Source: Jeotgalibaca ciconiae (GTDB taxonomy: Bacteria; Bacillota; Bacilli; Lactobacillales; Aerococcaceae). From it: a stretch of 64,000 bases of DNA. A program made the translations under genes and the position numbers. Location of the stretch: assembly GCF_003955755.1 (NCBI RefSeq), contig NZ_CP034465.1:496001-560000 (forward strand). Direction: 5' to 3'. A model generated the notes under the pieces. That model saw only the letters and a list, made by a program, of their open reading frames with translations, was not told where the DNA came from and made no database searches. Shown in pieces: positions 1-10,695 of the stretch (its first letter is position 1; every line of letters starts with the position of its first letter).

Positions 1-852
1 GCTAGATACTTCTGCTGGTAGCCGTTCTTGTGAAGCGGCTTGCGATAATGCTTGGAACGCACCAAATCTATAAACAATTGAGCGTCCGATAATTGGATAT
101 GAGCCATCTGGTGCAATCAAACGTTCTTGAATAGCTGCATAACGAATAAATCGAGGTAACATCTTTTCTCGATATTTTTCCAACTCCATGCTTTCCTCTA
201 CAAAAAAATCCAATAAATCAATCGCCATCGGCTGCATTACAAAGCTATTATAATAATCCCAATGAAAAATAGGTCCGTCTCCATAAACCCCATCACCTAA
301 ATACCAATCATCTAATAACCGAATTGCATAAATAACCCGCAGAATATCATATTCTGCTCCTAAAACAGCAAGCGCTCCTTCCACCATCGCTGAAAACAAA
401 TTCCAATTCATATTTGGCGGGATTATCTTTCTAGTTTTCTTTAATGCTTTAATCACATTTTCTAAAACTTCATCTTGAAGTCTCTCCCTTGAAAAGTTAG
501 GTGCCCTTACAATAAAATGTGCCATAAAAGCTGCATCTACTAAAGGTTGCCCTTGTTCGGAAAAAATCATATAGTCTGGAGATTTTGGATCTGTCGCATG
601 CTCAAAAGATTGAGTAATCATATGACGGTAATGTTCCTGTAATTTCTTTTCTTCTGAATCAGTTATATCCGTTAATTCGATCCAAGGTGCTAATCCAGCA
701 ATTGTTCGTCCAAAAGCTTCCAACATGCCATACTTTTTGCGTTCAGGATGAAAAGTGGTTGGTAATTCTTGATGCAGCCGTCCCTCACTTAAAGAAGTTA
801 ATACTGGCGTGGCAATTTTGTTTAATACTTCTAACCACTCTTTACGGTTCAT
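1..852 (-). CDS. DUF2264 domain protein, 3' end cut off by the window edge
   Basis: The minus-strand frame opens at ATG 852 behind AAAGGAGAG and runs without a stop to base 1, so the C-terminus is missing. The translation begins MNRKEWLEVLNKIATPVL and continues with a Trp/Tyr/Phe-rich all-helical pattern (PPNMNWNLFSAMVEGAL, GDGPIFHWDYYNSFVMQPM) that I recognise as the DUF2264 family. Members are cytoplasmic, of unproven activity, and often sit in pectin or rhamnogalacturonan loci. Here it is the last visible gene after a GH51 and a GH43 gene on the same strand, which suggests a role in plant cell-wall sugar use. A 266-bp gap with a repeat separates it from the GH43 gene, so it may have its own promoter. 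Family call good, function unknown. Confidence 0.8.
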   Translation of the reverse strand, partial: MNRKEWLEVLNKIATPVLTSLSEGRLHQELPTTFHPERKKYGMLEAFGRTIAGLAPWIELTDITDSEEKKLQEHYRHMITQSFEHATDPKSPDYMIFSEQGQPLVDAAFMAHFIVRAPNFSRERLQDEVLENVIKALKKTRKIIPPNMNWNLFSAMVEGALAVLGAEYDILRVIYAIRLLDDWYLGDGVYGDGPIFHWDYYNSFVMQPMAIDLLDFFVEESMELEKYREKMLPRFIRYAAIQERLIAPDGSYPIIGRSIVYRFGAFQALSQAASQERLPAEVSS

Positions 853-930
853 TATTTTCTCTCTCCTTTTGTTGCCATTTGTTAATTTCACTCGCTGCTA
901 ACAAACATGTACTCACCCAGTGATAAAGTG

Positions 931-1103
931 AAGGGATTGGGAAGAAACTCCAGCCCCTTGACTATACCCGAATGATGCAGCGTAAACGTGCTCAAAAAGG
1001 CAGCCCCGACGTCCACTTCACGAATAATGCTCAGATGGTTTGCAACCATCCTGCGCTTATTCGCTCCAGTGATTCGGGGCTAAACACCTTTTTTCCCACT
1101 CTC
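931..1103 (+). repeat. ~172-bp structured repeat family 1, copy A
   Basis: First of three copies (others at 31843 and 56739). Shared order: a G-rich hairpin (degenerate here), a spacer ending GTGCTCAAAAAGGC, then a large nested foldback. In the foldback AAAAAGGC and AGCCCCGA pair with TCGGGGCT and GCCTTTTT near the right end, around a GATGGTT/AACCATC hairpin. The right end is always TTTTTTCCCACTCTC. It lies between the GH43 stop and the DUF2264 start. No protein is apparent in any frame. Confidence 0.85.
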
Positions 1104-1118
1104 TTCCACTTTCATGTA

Positions 1119-2891
1119 TCAAACAATGACTCTTCTCATCAACCCTTCTTCATCGAAATCAACGGGTGAAATGCATGTTTCTCGATTGTATCCTTTCTCT
1201 CCTTCAGGATAATTTTCCAAAGGTGTTCCGAAACGATGGTATGCGATATAATAGCTATCTTCTTCGGTTTCTTTAAAAATACTATGATGGCCAGTCCCTA
1301 ATATATTTCTTTCAGAATATTTTTCTAATACTGGATACAAATATTCGACTGGTCCAAATAAACTTTTTGATATCCCATAATTGATATGGTAATTTTCACT
1401 TCCCGTATCATCGCAAGACCATGTAAAATGATACAATCCTCCCCGTTTAAAGACTTCCACAGCTTCACGAAAGTCAACCAACCCCTGATATTCTTTCACG
1501 GTGCCTTCTTTATAACTTATCATATCTTCATTCAATTCAACAATCGCTCCACTATCTCCATTACCAAACAGTAAATAATCTCTACCTTCCTCTTGATAAA
1601 TGCTTGGATCAATCATTTGATCCATTCGCAAGTTCTCGGCTTTGATTAATTCTGGTGTCAATAACGGTTCCTCTGACGATTTAAATGGTCCTGTCGGATT
1701 ATCACTTACAGCTACTCCTATACAAGACTGTCCATCTGACCGTTTGCCGCAGAAATAGTAATAATATTTACCGTTCTTTTCTGCGATGCATGGGGCCCAA
1801 GCGTTCCCAACTGCCCACGGAACCTGTTCTGTTGTAAGATCAACAATCACATTTTGGCGGGTAAAATCTCGCAGTTTTTTTGATTTAAAAACTGAAAAGG
1901 CACTTCCTCCCCACCCTTTAATGCCATCGGTAGTAGGGTAAATATAGTAGTCTTCTCCAAATCTGACTAAATCAGGATCTGCCCACAGACCTTCAAGTAC
2001 TGGGTTTTTTTGATGATAATATTTTAATAAACGTTGATATTCTTCATCCGTGATTGGTAATACGCCTCCGTGACGCTTTAAATTCTTCCCAAAATCGTAG
2101 TCTTCTTCAGCCATAATTGTAAAATCTGTTTTTCCTAAATCGTCTGTCACTAAAATCGCATATCCTAAGTCTTCGGCAAAGCGATCGACGATCAAATGCC
2201 ATCTATTTTCATTGACTTCGTATATTTCAGGTCCTTCTACACCGCTAAGCGAAGCAAGAATCGGAGAATGAACTAATTCATAATCCCCTGTCAAAGAGTT
2301 AGCTTTCTCCATAATAATGCGACTTATAGTTTCATCTTTTGTAAATCGATAATAAACTCCATCCCTCTCAATAATCGTACTATCGATCACATCATTTTCT
2401 TTTTCTAAAAACTCAAAAGGTTCTCCTAAATTTATAAAATCTTTTGTATAAGCTGCATACATTTTATGTTTACCATTTATTTTAGATGCCCAAAAAACAA
2501 GGTATTCATCTTTTTCTTGATCGTAGACTGCTTCTGGCGCCCAAACATTCCCCGCTTTTGATAGCGGAACTGGGACAAGTCGAGGTTCACTCCAATAAAT
2601 TAAATCCTTTGACTCCCATACAACAATACTCAAGCTACCTTTTTCTTGAGCAACTTTCCACCCTTCGCCTTTTCCAATACGCAAATCTGTCGCAATTAAA
2701 TAAAATTTTTCATTTTTTTCATCACGAATTAAAAATGGATCACGCACACCTTCATTTCCGACTGTAGAAGTCAGTACTGAGAATCCTTCATTTAAATCAT
2801 TAAAATTGCAGCCATCTTCACTTACTGAGAAATAAACTTGCTCACCGTTTTCATGCTCACCAGTAAAATGTACAAATAAAAATTTTCCCAT
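1119..2891 (-). CDS. Tandem GH43 glycoside hydrolase, probable arabinosidase/xylosidase
   Basis: 590 aa without signal peptide or membrane segment, so probably cytoplasmic and acting on imported oligosaccharides. The C-terminal half (from about residue 300) is a GH43 five-bladed propeller: WADPD at 303-307 (catalytic base Asp), MIDPS (pKa-modulating Asp) and the Glu of REAVEVF (acid). The N-terminal half also looks GH43-like, with RDP at 50-52, VIDST near 169 and VEGPEI near 219, so both halves may hold a triad. Start ATG follows GGAAAGGG. It begins 29 bp after the GH51 gene and is probably cotranscribed with it. Debranching arabinan or arabinoxylan fragments is inferred from the neighbours; substrate cannot be read from the family alone. 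Confidence 0.85.
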   Translation of the reverse strand: MGKFLFVHFTGEHENGEQVYFSVSEDGCNFNDLNEGFSVLTSTVGNEGVRDPFLIRDEKNEKFYLIATDLRIGKGEGWKVAQEKGSLSIVVWESKDLIYWSEPRLVPVPLSKAGNVWAPEAVYDQEKDEYLVFWASKINGKHKMYAAYTKDFINLGEPFEFLEKENDVIDSTIIERDGVYYRFTKDETISRIIMEKANSLTGDYELVHSPILASLSGVEGPEIYEVNENRWHLIVDRFAEDLGYAILVTDDLGKTDFTIMAEEDYDFGKNLKRHGGVLPITDEEYQRLLKYYHQKNPVLEGLWADPDLVRFGEDYYIYPTTDGIKGWGGSAFSVFKSKKLRDFTRQNVIVDLTTEQVPWAVGNAWAPCIAEKNGKYYYYFCGKRSDGQSCIGVAVSDNPTGPFKSSEEPLLTPELIKAENLRMDQMIDPSIYQEEGRDYLLFGNGDSGAIVELNEDMISYKEGTVKEYQGLVDFREAVEVFKRGGLYHFTWSCDDTGSENYHINYGISKSLFGPVEYLYPVLEKYSERNILGTGHHSIFKETEEDSYYIAYHRFGTPLENYPEGEKGYNRETCISPVDFDEEGLMRRVIV

Positions 2892-2920
2892 TAGTTTCCC
2901 TTTCCGACTAAATTCATCTT

Positions 2921-5239
2921 TTATATTTTTATTTCTAAAAATAGCACACTATAAGGTTCAACCTTAAATTCTTTTCGATTCTCTTTTATACTTTCTTTTG
3001 TAATTATTACTTGCTGCGGATCTTCTAAAGAATTTTCTGCATCTAATGCTGCTGATAACTGCGTTAAATCAATCCTTTCCCACGAATTATCCAATTCAAA
3101 CAAGAAAGATTCTTCTCTCACATTCACAATTTTTAATCGATAAACATCTTTTTCTTGATCATAAACTGAATTGATATAAGCTGGTTTAATGACTAGTGGC
3201 AGATCTTCTGTTTCATTAAAGATTTCTCCGTTTATTGTTGTAACAATCTGACGATTTTCCACTTCAAGACAACAAAAATATTTCTTGTTGGTTTCTACTT
3301 TCCAAATAGATTGCGTCAATACACTATCAGAACCATTTTTATGATTACTGATCAAACAGTCTTGATTTTGCCATCCACCTAAGCTCCAACCATATTGATT
3401 TTGATCATCTTTCCGACCAAACAAGAATTTAAATCCTTTATCCCACTTTCCACCTGTTTTAGTAAAGTCAAAGGTAATCGTATAGTGCTTACTGTTAATC
3501 GTTCCTAATATTTTTTGTTGATTGTCTTTAATTGATTGTGTGTCGTAGTAAATAGATTCACCTGTCTCTTTGTCAGTCACCGTTAAGGATTCAATGGTAA
3601 TATCTGCCCAATCTCCGCTAAGACCAAACTCTCCAATGATGGGATTATCCTCCAAGATTACTGAATCAGGCATTTCTTCAATTTCAAAAGAAACATTATA
3701 GGTGCCTTGTTGGGTCATGAATAATTTTTGAACTTCGTAATTGATTGAGCCATAAACTTTTTCTTGGTCAAACCAAATTAAATCTGGTGCCCAATTCACA
3801 TAGTCTATGTTAGCGAATAATGGTGCATAGCAGGCTAAAGCTACTTTGTCTGCATTTCGTTCTAAGCCAATCATATAGCTTGCTTCGGCTAAAGCATTCC
3901 ACCATTGATTTCCTTTTGCAGCATACTCTCCTAGGAATACTTTTGGGCCTTTTGGATTAAAGCTGTCGTAGCGATGATGATTCGCTAAGAACCATTCTGG
4001 TGAAGCATAATAATGCTCATCTATAATATCCGATTGTTGTTTACGAGCGCTATCCCATCCTCGGTCGTATTCACTACCCGCAGAAAATGGACCTGATGAG
4101 TTAATCAATTTAATATTAGGATACGCTTCGCGAATCGCTTGGTGAAAATAAACATAGCGATCAAAGAATTCTTGTCCCACTTCTTCATTACCAATTCCTA
4201 AATATTCTAATTTGAATGATTCTGGGTGTCCCATTTCAGCACGAACTTTCCCCCAAGTAGAGGTCACATCTCCGTTGGCGAATTCAATTAAATCCAAGGC
4301 ATCTTGAACCCATGGACCTAGTTCATCAAAAGGGACCCCTCGTTGATGATGGGGATCCCATCCTGCTGGAAGAACAGGAATTGGTTTTGCTTCCAAGTCT
4401 TCACATAATTGAAAATACTCAAAAAAACCTAATCCTAAAGATTGATTGTACCCCCAAGCAGTTCGTTTCGTCGGCCGCTCTTCTACCGAGCCAATCGTAT
4501 TTTTCCAACGATACATAGAATCATGGTCGTCACTACTCAGGCTGCCATCATGCACGAGACAACCACCAGGAAAACGCATGAATTTTGGTTTCATTGCTGC
4601 TAATTTTTCCGCTAAATCTTTGCGACAACCGTTCTTTCTTCCTTTAAAAGTAGCTTTTGGAAAGACAGAAATCATATCAATAGCTAAATCCGTCACTGGA
4701 GGGAAAATTAAAGCTAATCTTCCTTCTACAACGGTTTGTGTGGGAATCATTTCAACTTGGTAATTTGTCCAACCTTCTTCTGTGATTTTCACGGTTGTCT
4801 CACTATATACTTGACCTGATACATCTTCTAACTGAAGCGTTACTTTTTGTCCTTTAAAATCCGGTTTTGCAAAAAAAGAAACACGATAGACTTCTCCTTC
4901 TTGCAAATACAATCCTTTGTTATATCCACGGTTGCGAATAATTATTTCATTCAAACTATTGATTTTTAAATATTTTGAATTTTTCGGGTGTAGTGGGTCA
5001 TCTGAAAGAATACGCAATTCAACGCTCCGCTCTTGTATGTCTTCTCCCTTGACATCTTCCCACGCATATAACGAATGATATGTAGGATTGTCAAACTTAC
5101 AAAATTCAAAAGAACGATTATGGATCATCTCTGCGTACAAACCACCATCAGCAGCATGATTCAGATCTTCAAAAAATAATCCATATAGATCATTTAAAGG
5201 TGTCAACTTTTCTTCATAGTTCAACTTAATTTTTATCAT
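2921..5239 (-). CDS. GH51 alpha-L-arabinofuranosidase
   Basis: 772 aa, intracellular (no signal peptide), releasing terminal arabinofuranosyl residues from arabino-oligosaccharides. The N-terminal GLFFEDLNHAADGGLYAEM segment, MRFPGGC near 222, the acid/base Glu in GIGNEE (about 352) and the nucleophile in FLGEY (about 438) mark GH51. The region after about 540 contains a carbohydrate-binding-like beta domain before the usual C-terminal beta sandwich, making it longer than typical 500-aa GH51 enzymes. Start ATG 5239 follows AAGGTGGTGG; an ATG four bases upstream is out of frame. It is first in a GH51-GH43 unit downstream of the araBDA terminator, supplying arabinose to that pathway. Confidence 0.92.
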   Translation of the reverse strand: MIKIKLNYEEKLTPLNDLYGLFFEDLNHAADGGLYAEMIHNRSFEFCKFDNPTYHSLYAWEDVKGEDIQERSVELRILSDDPLHPKNSKYLKINSLNEIIIRNRGYNKGLYLQEGEVYRVSFFAKPDFKGQKVTLQLEDVSGQVYSETTVKITEEGWTNYQVEMIPTQTVVEGRLALIFPPVTDLAIDMISVFPKATFKGRKNGCRKDLAEKLAAMKPKFMRFPGGCLVHDGSLSSDDHDSMYRWKNTIGSVEERPTKRTAWGYNQSLGLGFFEYFQLCEDLEAKPIPVLPAGWDPHHQRGVPFDELGPWVQDALDLIEFANGDVTSTWGKVRAEMGHPESFKLEYLGIGNEEVGQEFFDRYVYFHQAIREAYPNIKLINSSGPFSAGSEYDRGWDSARKQQSDIIDEHYYASPEWFLANHHRYDSFNPKGPKVFLGEYAAKGNQWWNALAEASYMIGLERNADKVALACYAPLFANIDYVNWAPDLIWFDQEKVYGSINYEVQKLFMTQQGTYNVSFEIEEMPDSVILEDNPIIGEFGLSGDWADITIESLTVTDKETGESIYYDTQSIKDNQQKILGTINSKHYTITFDFTKTGGKWDKGFKFLFGRKDDQNQYGWSLGGWQNQDCLISNHKNGSDSVLTQSIWKVETNKKYFCCLEVENRQIVTTINGEIFNETEDLPLVIKPAYINSVYDQEKDVYRLKIVNVREESFLFELDNSWERIDLTQLSAALDAENSLEDPQQVIITKESIKENRKEFKVEPYSVLFLEIKI

Positions 5240-5326
5240 TCATTCCACCACCTTAATATTTTCTTAACATGATAACAAAATATAAACAAAAAACAAATAG
5301 GTTTCCTCAAGTGGTAATCATTGATT

Positions 5327-5362
5327 ATTTTAACACATCTCCTCTAGAATGAAAGCACTTTA
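5327..5362 (-). promoter_or_regulatory. Possible GH51 promoter with a cre-like site
   Basis: On the minus strand TTTCAT (5349-5354) and TAAAAT (5327-5332) are 16 bp apart. The overlapping ATGAAAGCACTTTA (5349-5362) resembles a catabolite-responsive element with A for the central G, which would place CcpA on the -35 box. The rest of the 5240-5616 gap shows no gene and no AraR box. Confidence 0.4.
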
Positions 5363-5616
5363 TTATCATCTTTTTTACTTTTTTTGTGACTTTTAACTGG
5401 GACAATCTTTATTTTTAAAAGAAAGCATGAAATAGTGAGAAGTTCATTATTACGAAAGTAAGGTAACCTCAAAGAGTAATTTTATGCCTATAAACGAATA
5501 ATAATAAAAGTTATTATACTGATTCTAAATAGAATTTTGCACCAGTTTACCCGCTGTCTTCCTAGACCAATTCGGAAAACGTAACCAGAGCTATAGTCGA
5601 AGACGAAATAGGAACA

Positions 5617-5652
5617 CAAAAAAGTCGGAGAAATATACCCTCTCCGACTAAG
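5617..5652 (-). terminator. Terminator of the araBDA operon
   Basis: Minus strand AGTCGGAGA, short loop, TCTCCGACT, then TTTTTT, 14 bp past the araA stop. Confidence 0.9.
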
Positions 5653-5665
5653 TCAAATTACCTGA

Positions 5666-7090
5666 TTATTTAATTATTATAGTTTCCAAACCAACCAACT
5701 TCGCCCAAGTTTCAATTTGTTCCGAAGATAAGCTTAACGATAAGACTGTATGATGTCCACCACCTGATTCAATCCAAGTTTTTACTCCTTGTTGGAAATC
5801 CGGTTTTGGTGTCCATAATAAACGAGCGACAGGTAAATTCGGTGCTTCTTCAGTAGGTTCAAATGCATCTACTTCGTTGATCAATAACTTATAATGCGTA
5901 CCAAAGTCAGCCATGGATACAACCACACCTTCTCCTGCTTTTCCGTCAAATACTAGACGGGCAGGATCTTCACGATCTCCCATTGATAATGGTGAAACAA
6001 CGATTTTAGGTTTGTTCACCGCTAGTGAAGGATCCACTTCTAACATATGTGATTGCAGAATTGATTCTTTTCCTTCTGCTAACTCGTAGGTATAATCTTC
6101 CATAAATCCTGTATTTTTATTATGAGCCATAATCTTCATTAAACGATCTAAGGCAGCTGTTTTCCAGTCACCTTCTCCCGCAAATCCATAGCCTTCTGCC
6201 ATCAAGCGTTGAACTGCTAATCCTGGAAGTTGTTGCATGCCATATAAATCTTCAAAGTTTGTTGTAAAGGCTGTATAGCCACCTGCTTCTAAAAATCTTC
6301 TTATTCCAATTTCTTGTTGAGCTTGAACTTTTACATGTTTTTCCCATTTCTCTTCGTCATAATCGCCATGGTCAAAGTCATACAGTTCTTTGTATTCACT
6401 AAATAGAGCTTCTACTTCTTCCTCTTTCACTGCGTCCACATACTGAACTAAATCGCCAATACCATAATAATCAACAGTCCAGCCAAATTGAATTTGCGCT
6501 TCAACTTTATCTCCTTCGGTTACCCCAACATTACGCATATTATCACCGAAACGAGCTACTTTAATATGGAAGCTTTCGTTATATCCTACTGCTACATCCA
6601 TCCAGTCAGCAATTTCCTGTTGCACGTTTTCACGTTCCCAATAGCCTACCACGATTTTGTTATTCTTTTTCAGACGAGCATTAATGAAACCATATTCGCG
6701 GTCCCCATGAGCAGCCTGATTCAAGTTCATAAAGTCCATATCAATTGTATCCCATGGAATGCGTTCATTATATTGGGTTGCTAAATGCAGCAATGGTTTT
6801 TGAAGTAGTTTTGTTCCACGGATCCACATTTTGGCAGGCGAAAATGTATGCATCCAAGTAATGACTCCCGCTACTTCATCTCGGTAATTAATTTCTTTCA
6901 TAATATTGGTAATCTTATCTGCTGTAACAGCCAATTCTTGCAATTCAATTGGGTAAGGTAGTTTCCCGCTTTCGTTCAACGCTGAAACAATTTCCTCCGC
7001 ATTTTTCTTAACTTGTCCCAACGCTTCCTCACCATATAAGTGCTGTGATCCAACTACAAACCAAAAAACTTTTTTATCAACTTTTACCAT
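5666..7090 (-). CDS. araA: L-arabinose isomerase
   Basis: 474 aa, converting L-arabinose to L-ribulose in the cytoplasm with Mn2+. The start [16 protein letters not shown] and the segments [26 protein letters not shown] and [10 protein letters not shown] are diagnostic. I start it at ATG 7090 (MVKVDKK), which has GAGGAGTGG eight bases upstream; an upstream in-frame ATG at 7108 would consume that site. The ribosome binding site lies just past the araD stop. Last gene of araB-araD-araA. Controlled by AraR from the araB promoter. Confidence 0.97.
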   Translation of the reverse strand: MVKVDKKVFWFVVGSQHLYGEEALGQVKKNAEEIVSALNESGKLPYPIELQELAVTADKITNIMKEINYRDEVAGVITWMHTFSPAKMWIRGTKLLQKPLLHLATQYNERIPWDTIDMDFMNLNQAAHGDREYGFINARLKKNNKIVVGYWERENVQQEIADWMDVAVGYNESFHIKVARFGDNMRNVGVTEGDKVEAQIQFGWTVDYYGIGDLVQYVDAVKEEEVEALFSEYKELYDFDHGDYDEEKWEKHVKVQAQQEIGIRRFLEAGGYTAFTTNFEDLYGMQQLPGLAVQRLMAEGYGFAGEGDWKTAALDRLMKIMAHNKNTGFMEDYTYELAEGKESILQSHMLEVDPSLAVNKPKIVVSPLSMGDREDPARLVFDGKAGEGVVVSMADFGTHYKLLINEVDAFEPTEEAPNLPVARLLWTPKPDFQQGVKTWIESGGGHHTVLSLSLSSEQIETWAKLVGLETIIIK

Positions 7091-7107
7091 TTTATATCCA
7101 CTCCTCA

Positions 7108-7803
7108 TTATTTTTGTCCGTAATAAGCATCTTTTCCATGTTTTCTTAAGTAATGTTTATCTAAAATCCCTTGTGGTAATTCTTCTGCAAACTGGTTTAA
7201 CTGACGTGCATAAAAATTCATTTTACAAACTTCATCTAAGACAACCGCATTCATTACGGCATCATTAGCAGTTTTCCCCCAAGTAAACGGTCCATGGCCA
7301 TGAAGCAGCACTCCTGGAATTTCTAATGGATCAATCCCTTTTTCTTCAAAAGTCTCGACAATGAGATTTCCAGTTTCCTGTTCGTATCCCCGATCAATTT
7401 CAGCCTGTGTTAAAAAACGTGCACAAGGAATCGTCCCATAAAATGTATCCGCATGAGTTGTCCCCATCGCAGGAACCCCTAAGCCAGCTTGCGCCCAAAT
7501 AGTCGCCCAGGTCGAGTGAGTATGCACAACTCCACCAATTTCAGGGAATTTTTGATAAAGCACTGCATGTGTAGCTGTATCAGAAGATGGATTTAACTCT
7601 CCTTCAACAACATTTCCTTCTAAGTCACAAACAACCATGTCAGCGGCTTTCATATTTTCATAACTTACCCCGCTTGGTTTAATAACGAATAATCCTTTTT
7701 CTCGGTCAACCGCACTCACATTTCCCCATGTGTATTTAATCAAGCCTTGCTTCGGTAATTCCAAGTTGGCTTGAAACACTTCTTCTTTTAATTGCTCTAA
7801 CAA
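7108..7803 (-). CDS. araD: L-ribulose-5-phosphate 4-epimerase
   Basis: 231 aa, zinc-dependent class II aldolase-like enzyme producing D-xylulose 5-phosphate. [15 protein letters not shown] and [10 protein letters not shown] contain the metal-binding histidines, and [11 protein letters not shown] follows. The start is TTG 7803, preceded by GGGAGGATGG; no in-frame ATG is suitably placed. Second gene of the operon, 15 bp behind araB. Confidence 0.96.
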   Translation of the reverse strand: MLEQLKEEVFQANLELPKQGLIKYTWGNVSAVDREKGLFVIKPSGVSYENMKAADMVVCDLEGNVVEGELNPSSDTATHAVLYQKFPEIGGVVHTHSTWATIWAQAGLGVPAMGTTHADTFYGTIPCARFLTQAEIDRGYEQETGNLIVETFEEKGIDPLEIPGVLLHGHGPFTWGKTANDAVMNAVVLDEVCKMNFYARQLNQFAEELPQGILDKHYLRKHGKDAYYGQK

Positions 7804-7818
7804 AATGATCCATCCTCC

Positions 7819-9414
7819 CTAATTAAAATGTCGAACTGCTGCTTGCTCAATCTCTAATCCTGCTTGATATCGCACCATAAATTGATTGAATCCGTCTACA
7901 TCGGTTTTATCAGGCGAAATCGTTATCCCGACATCATCTCCAAAAACTTTCTCTTCTAAAAATTGTCCCAACGATTCGTTTTCTTCTTTTTGTCGCATAT
8001 AAGCAGCTAAAAGAGCAATTCCCCATGCACCGCCTTCTCCTGCTGTTTCCATTACGGTAACTGGTGCATCCATCACTGCCGCTAAAATCTTCTGTCCTAC
8101 TTCAGCTGTCTTGAAAATTCCGCCATGGCCAACAATTTTATCAATCGCTACCGCTTCATTTTTCAAAATGTCCATGCCAATTTTCATGGCTCCAAAGGCG
8201 CTGAATAAATGTGTACGCATAAAGTTAGCTAAGCTGAATGTACTCTCCGGTGAGCGAACAAACAATGGACGCCCTTCTTCTATGCGAGTAATATTTTCTC
8301 CTGAATAATATCCATATGATAATAACTTTCCGCCATCAGGATCGCCTTCCAAAGCTTTATTGAAAAGAGTTGCAAACAACTCATCTGAATTAATCTTCAA
8401 TCCTGCCGCTTCACTGAATTCGCGGAATAAATTAACCCAAGCATTAATATCTGACGTACAATTATTTGTATGGACCATCGCAACTAAATCACCGATTGGC
8501 GTGGTTACTAAGTCGATTTCTGGATGGACCTCTCTCATTTCTTCTTCCAAAACAATCATCGCAAATGCCGAAGTACCAGCTGAAACGTTCCCCGTCCGTT
8601 GTTTTACACTGTTGGTTGCGACCATTCCTGTACCAGCATCACCTTCTGGAGGACAAATAGGAATTCCTGCTTGCAATTGGCCAGTTGGATCTAATCGTTT
8701 CGCTCCTTTTTCTGACAGAACACCTGCTTCTTCTCCTGCCAAAAATATCTGCGGTAGTATTTCAGCTAGATTCCATGGAATACTTTCCAATTCATCAAGT
8801 GAATGAAATTGATTGATTTTTTCTTGGTCATAAGATTTCGTTTCAATATCTATCGGAAACATCCCTGAAGCGTCTCCTACACCTAAAGCTTTCTTTCCCG
8901 TAAGTTTCCAATGAATGTAACCAGCTAAAGTTGTAAGGTAGTCAATGTTGTTCACATGTTCTTCATTATCCAAGATTGCTTGATATAAATGGGCAATGCT
9001 CCATCTTTGCGGAATATTGTATTGAAATAATTCTGTTAATTTTTCCTCTGCTTGACTTGTATTCGAATTACGCCAAGTTCGAAATGGGACTAATAATTCT
9101 CCAGCTTTATCAAAAGCCATATAGCCATGCATCATGGCACTAAATCCAATAGAGCCAACGCTTGTTAGTATTACACCATATTTTTGATTCACTTCTCTTA
9201 CTAATTCCTGATAGCTCTCCTGTAATCCCTTCCAAATTAAATCAAGCGAATAGGTCCACAATCCCGCATTAAGCTGATTTTCCCACTCAAAACTTCCAGA
9301 TGCGATTGGAACGTACGATGAATCAATTAATACAGCTTTAATTCTTGTTGATCCGAATTCTATTCCCAGACTCGTTCGATTTTCCTGTATGTCTACTATT
9401 ATTTTATTATCCAC
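7819..9414 (-). CDS. araB: L-ribulokinase
   Basis: 531 aa FGGY-family kinase phosphorylating L-ribulose. The ATPase fold opens with [31 protein letters not shown] and the C-terminal [14 protein letters not shown] and [13 protein letters not shown] segments are typical. An upstream TTG at 9495 would put the start upstream of the promoter, so I choose GTG 9414 behind AAAGAAAGGGG. Leader of araB-araD-araA. Confidence 0.95.
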   Translation of the reverse strand: MDNKIIVDIQENRTSLGIEFGSTRIKAVLIDSSYVPIASGSFEWENQLNAGLWTYSLDLIWKGLQESYQELVREVNQKYGVILTSVGSIGFSAMMHGYMAFDKAGELLVPFRTWRNSNTSQAEEKLTELFQYNIPQRWSIAHLYQAILDNEEHVNNIDYLTTLAGYIHWKLTGKKALGVGDASGMFPIDIETKSYDQEKINQFHSLDELESIPWNLAEILPQIFLAGEEAGVLSEKGAKRLDPTGQLQAGIPICPPEGDAGTGMVATNSVKQRTGNVSAGTSAFAMIVLEEEMREVHPEIDLVTTPIGDLVAMVHTNNCTSDINAWVNLFREFSEAAGLKINSDELFATLFNKALEGDPDGGKLLSYGYYSGENITRIEEGRPLFVRSPESTFSLANFMRTHLFSAFGAMKIGMDILKNEAVAIDKIVGHGGIFKTAEVGQKILAAVMDAPVTVMETAGEGGAWGIALLAAYMRQKEENESLGQFLEEKVFGDDVGITISPDKTDVDGFNQFMVRYQAGLEIEQAAVRHFN

Positions 9415-9454
9415 TTTACTACCCCTTTCTTTTTTGCTTATTATTGATACTTTT

Positions 9455-9512
9455 ATTATAAACAAAACGTCCGTACAAGTAAATGTTTTTAACAAACTTG
9501 TACGGACGTTGT
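9455..9512 (-). promoter_or_regulatory. araB promoter with two AraR operator boxes
   Basis: Minus strand TTTACT (9478-9483), 17-bp spacer, TATAAT (9455-9460). One AraR-like box, ACTTGTACGGACGT, lies in the spacer (around 9465-9481). A second, inverted copy, ACGTCCGTACAAGT, lies just upstream (around 9493-9509). They match the ATTTGTACGGACAAAT type of operator known for Bacillus AraR. Binding to the pair would block RNA polymerase until arabinose is present. The upstream box overlaps the region right after the araR stop. Confidence 0.9.
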
Positions 9513-10580
9513 TTATTTTTTTACTGAATCCCTAATGATGAGTTCGGGTTGAAATACTTTGCTTTTTAGTGGGTCGTTGTGAATAGCTGCAACAATTATC
9601 TGAGCTGCAACCTCACCTAATTTTTCTTTTGGATGAGATAAGGTCGTTAAGTGGACACCAGGCGATGTACTTAAAAACGAATCGTCATTTCCAATAATAG
9701 AGTAATCTTCCGGCACTTTCTTTCCCATCTCAAGTAAGCCATTTATTAGTTCTTGAGCAATTTCATCATTATAACAAACAATACCTGATACATCCTGCTG
9801 GTCCTGTAGATTAGCAATCATTTCTTTTAGTACGTTTTCTTTGGATTCTGTTGTATAGGTATAAACATTCTCAGGATTAAAACTAGCTCCAACTTCTTCG
9901 TGCGCTTTTATGAATCCTTTCATTCGATATTTTCCTTGTAAATCATCAATTTTAATAACCAGTGCAAGGTCTTTCTCTTCTTTTTCCAAAAGAAGCCGCG
10001 TCGCTAAATAGCCGGCCTCGATATCATCCACACGGATAGAAGGAAATGATAATTCTTCATATTGCGCATTAATCATTACCACGGGTATCCCACGTTCTTT
10101 AAAAGAAAGGTAATATGCCAAATTCGGATTATAAATATTACTTTTTGTCGGCTCAACGATTAAACCTGATACACCTTGATTCATCATCTGCTCTAAACAA
10201 ACTCTCTCTTGAGCGACATCATTATTTGTACTTGCGAGTAAAAGTGAGTAACCATTTTTTCGCAATTCTTGTTCAATTCCTCTAATGATGGATGGGAAAA
10301 TATAATCAGATACATAGGTAGTGATGACACCGATTGTCTTGATTTTATTTTCTTTGTTTGTTAAATATCGATTATCTACAAAAGTTCCTGAACCTTTTTC
10401 TTTTCTTAGATAGCCTTCATTTACTAACAGTGCAATTGCCTGCCTTACCGTATGGCGACTTACTCCATACTCTTTTTGCAGCTGTGTTTCTGAAGGGATA
10501 ATGCTTCCTTGGGTAAAGCTGTTGGATAAAATTTTTGATCGAATCTCATCAGATATAAGTTGATATTTTGTCTTCACCAT
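9513..10580 (-). CDS. araR: Arabinose operon repressor, GntR/LacI chimera
   Basis: 355 aa. The N-terminal GntR winged helix (residues 1-70: [32 protein letters not shown]) is fused to a LacI-type effector domain ([35 protein letters not shown]), the known AraR architecture. The start is ATG 10580, seven bases after GGAGGT; an in-frame upstream start at 10613 has no such site and would overlap the operator. Loss of DNA binding on L-arabinose is the family mechanism. It lies directly upstream of araB and has its own promoter and operator. Confidence 0.94.
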   Translation of the reverse strand: MVKTKYQLISDEIRSKILSNSFTQGSIIPSETQLQKEYGVSRHTVRQAIALLVNEGYLRKEKGSGTFVDNRYLTNKENKIKTIGVITTYVSDYIFPSIIRGIEQELRKNGYSLLLASTNNDVAQERVCLEQMMNQGVSGLIVEPTKSNIYNPNLAYYLSFKERGIPVVMINAQYEELSFPSIRVDDIEAGYLATRLLLEKEEKDLALVIKIDDLQGKYRMKGFIKAHEEVGASFNPENVYTYTTESKENVLKEMIANLQDQQDVSGIVCYNDEIAQELINGLLEMGKKVPEDYSIIGNDDSFLSTSPGVHLTTLSHPKEKLGEVAAQIIVAAIHNDPLKSKVFQPELIIRDSVKK

Positions 10581-10597
10581 ATATGTCACCTCCAACG

Positions 10598-10663
10598 CTA
10601 GTTGTACGGACAACTATTCGAATAATGTATACAAATTATACAAGTTGTTTGTGGCTTTTACAA
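10598..10663 (-). promoter_or_regulatory. araR promoter and autoregulatory operator
   Basis: Minus strand TTGTAA (10658-10663), 17 bp, TATAAT (10635-10640). AGTTGTCCGTACAACT (around 10600-10615), an AraR-type palindrome, lies just downstream of the expected transcript start, implying autorepression. Confidence 0.8.
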
Positions 10664-10695
10664 ATAAATCTTATTGAGTGTTTCCACAATCTTTT

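Noticed and set aside
8360-8806. 148-aa plus-strand ORF inside araB
   Set aside because: Antisense to a well-supported enzyme gene, without ribosome binding site or recognisable protein.
9415-9495. 27-residue N-terminal extension of AraB
   Set aside because: It would start upstream of the -10 box and AraR operator; GTG 9414 has the ribosome binding site.
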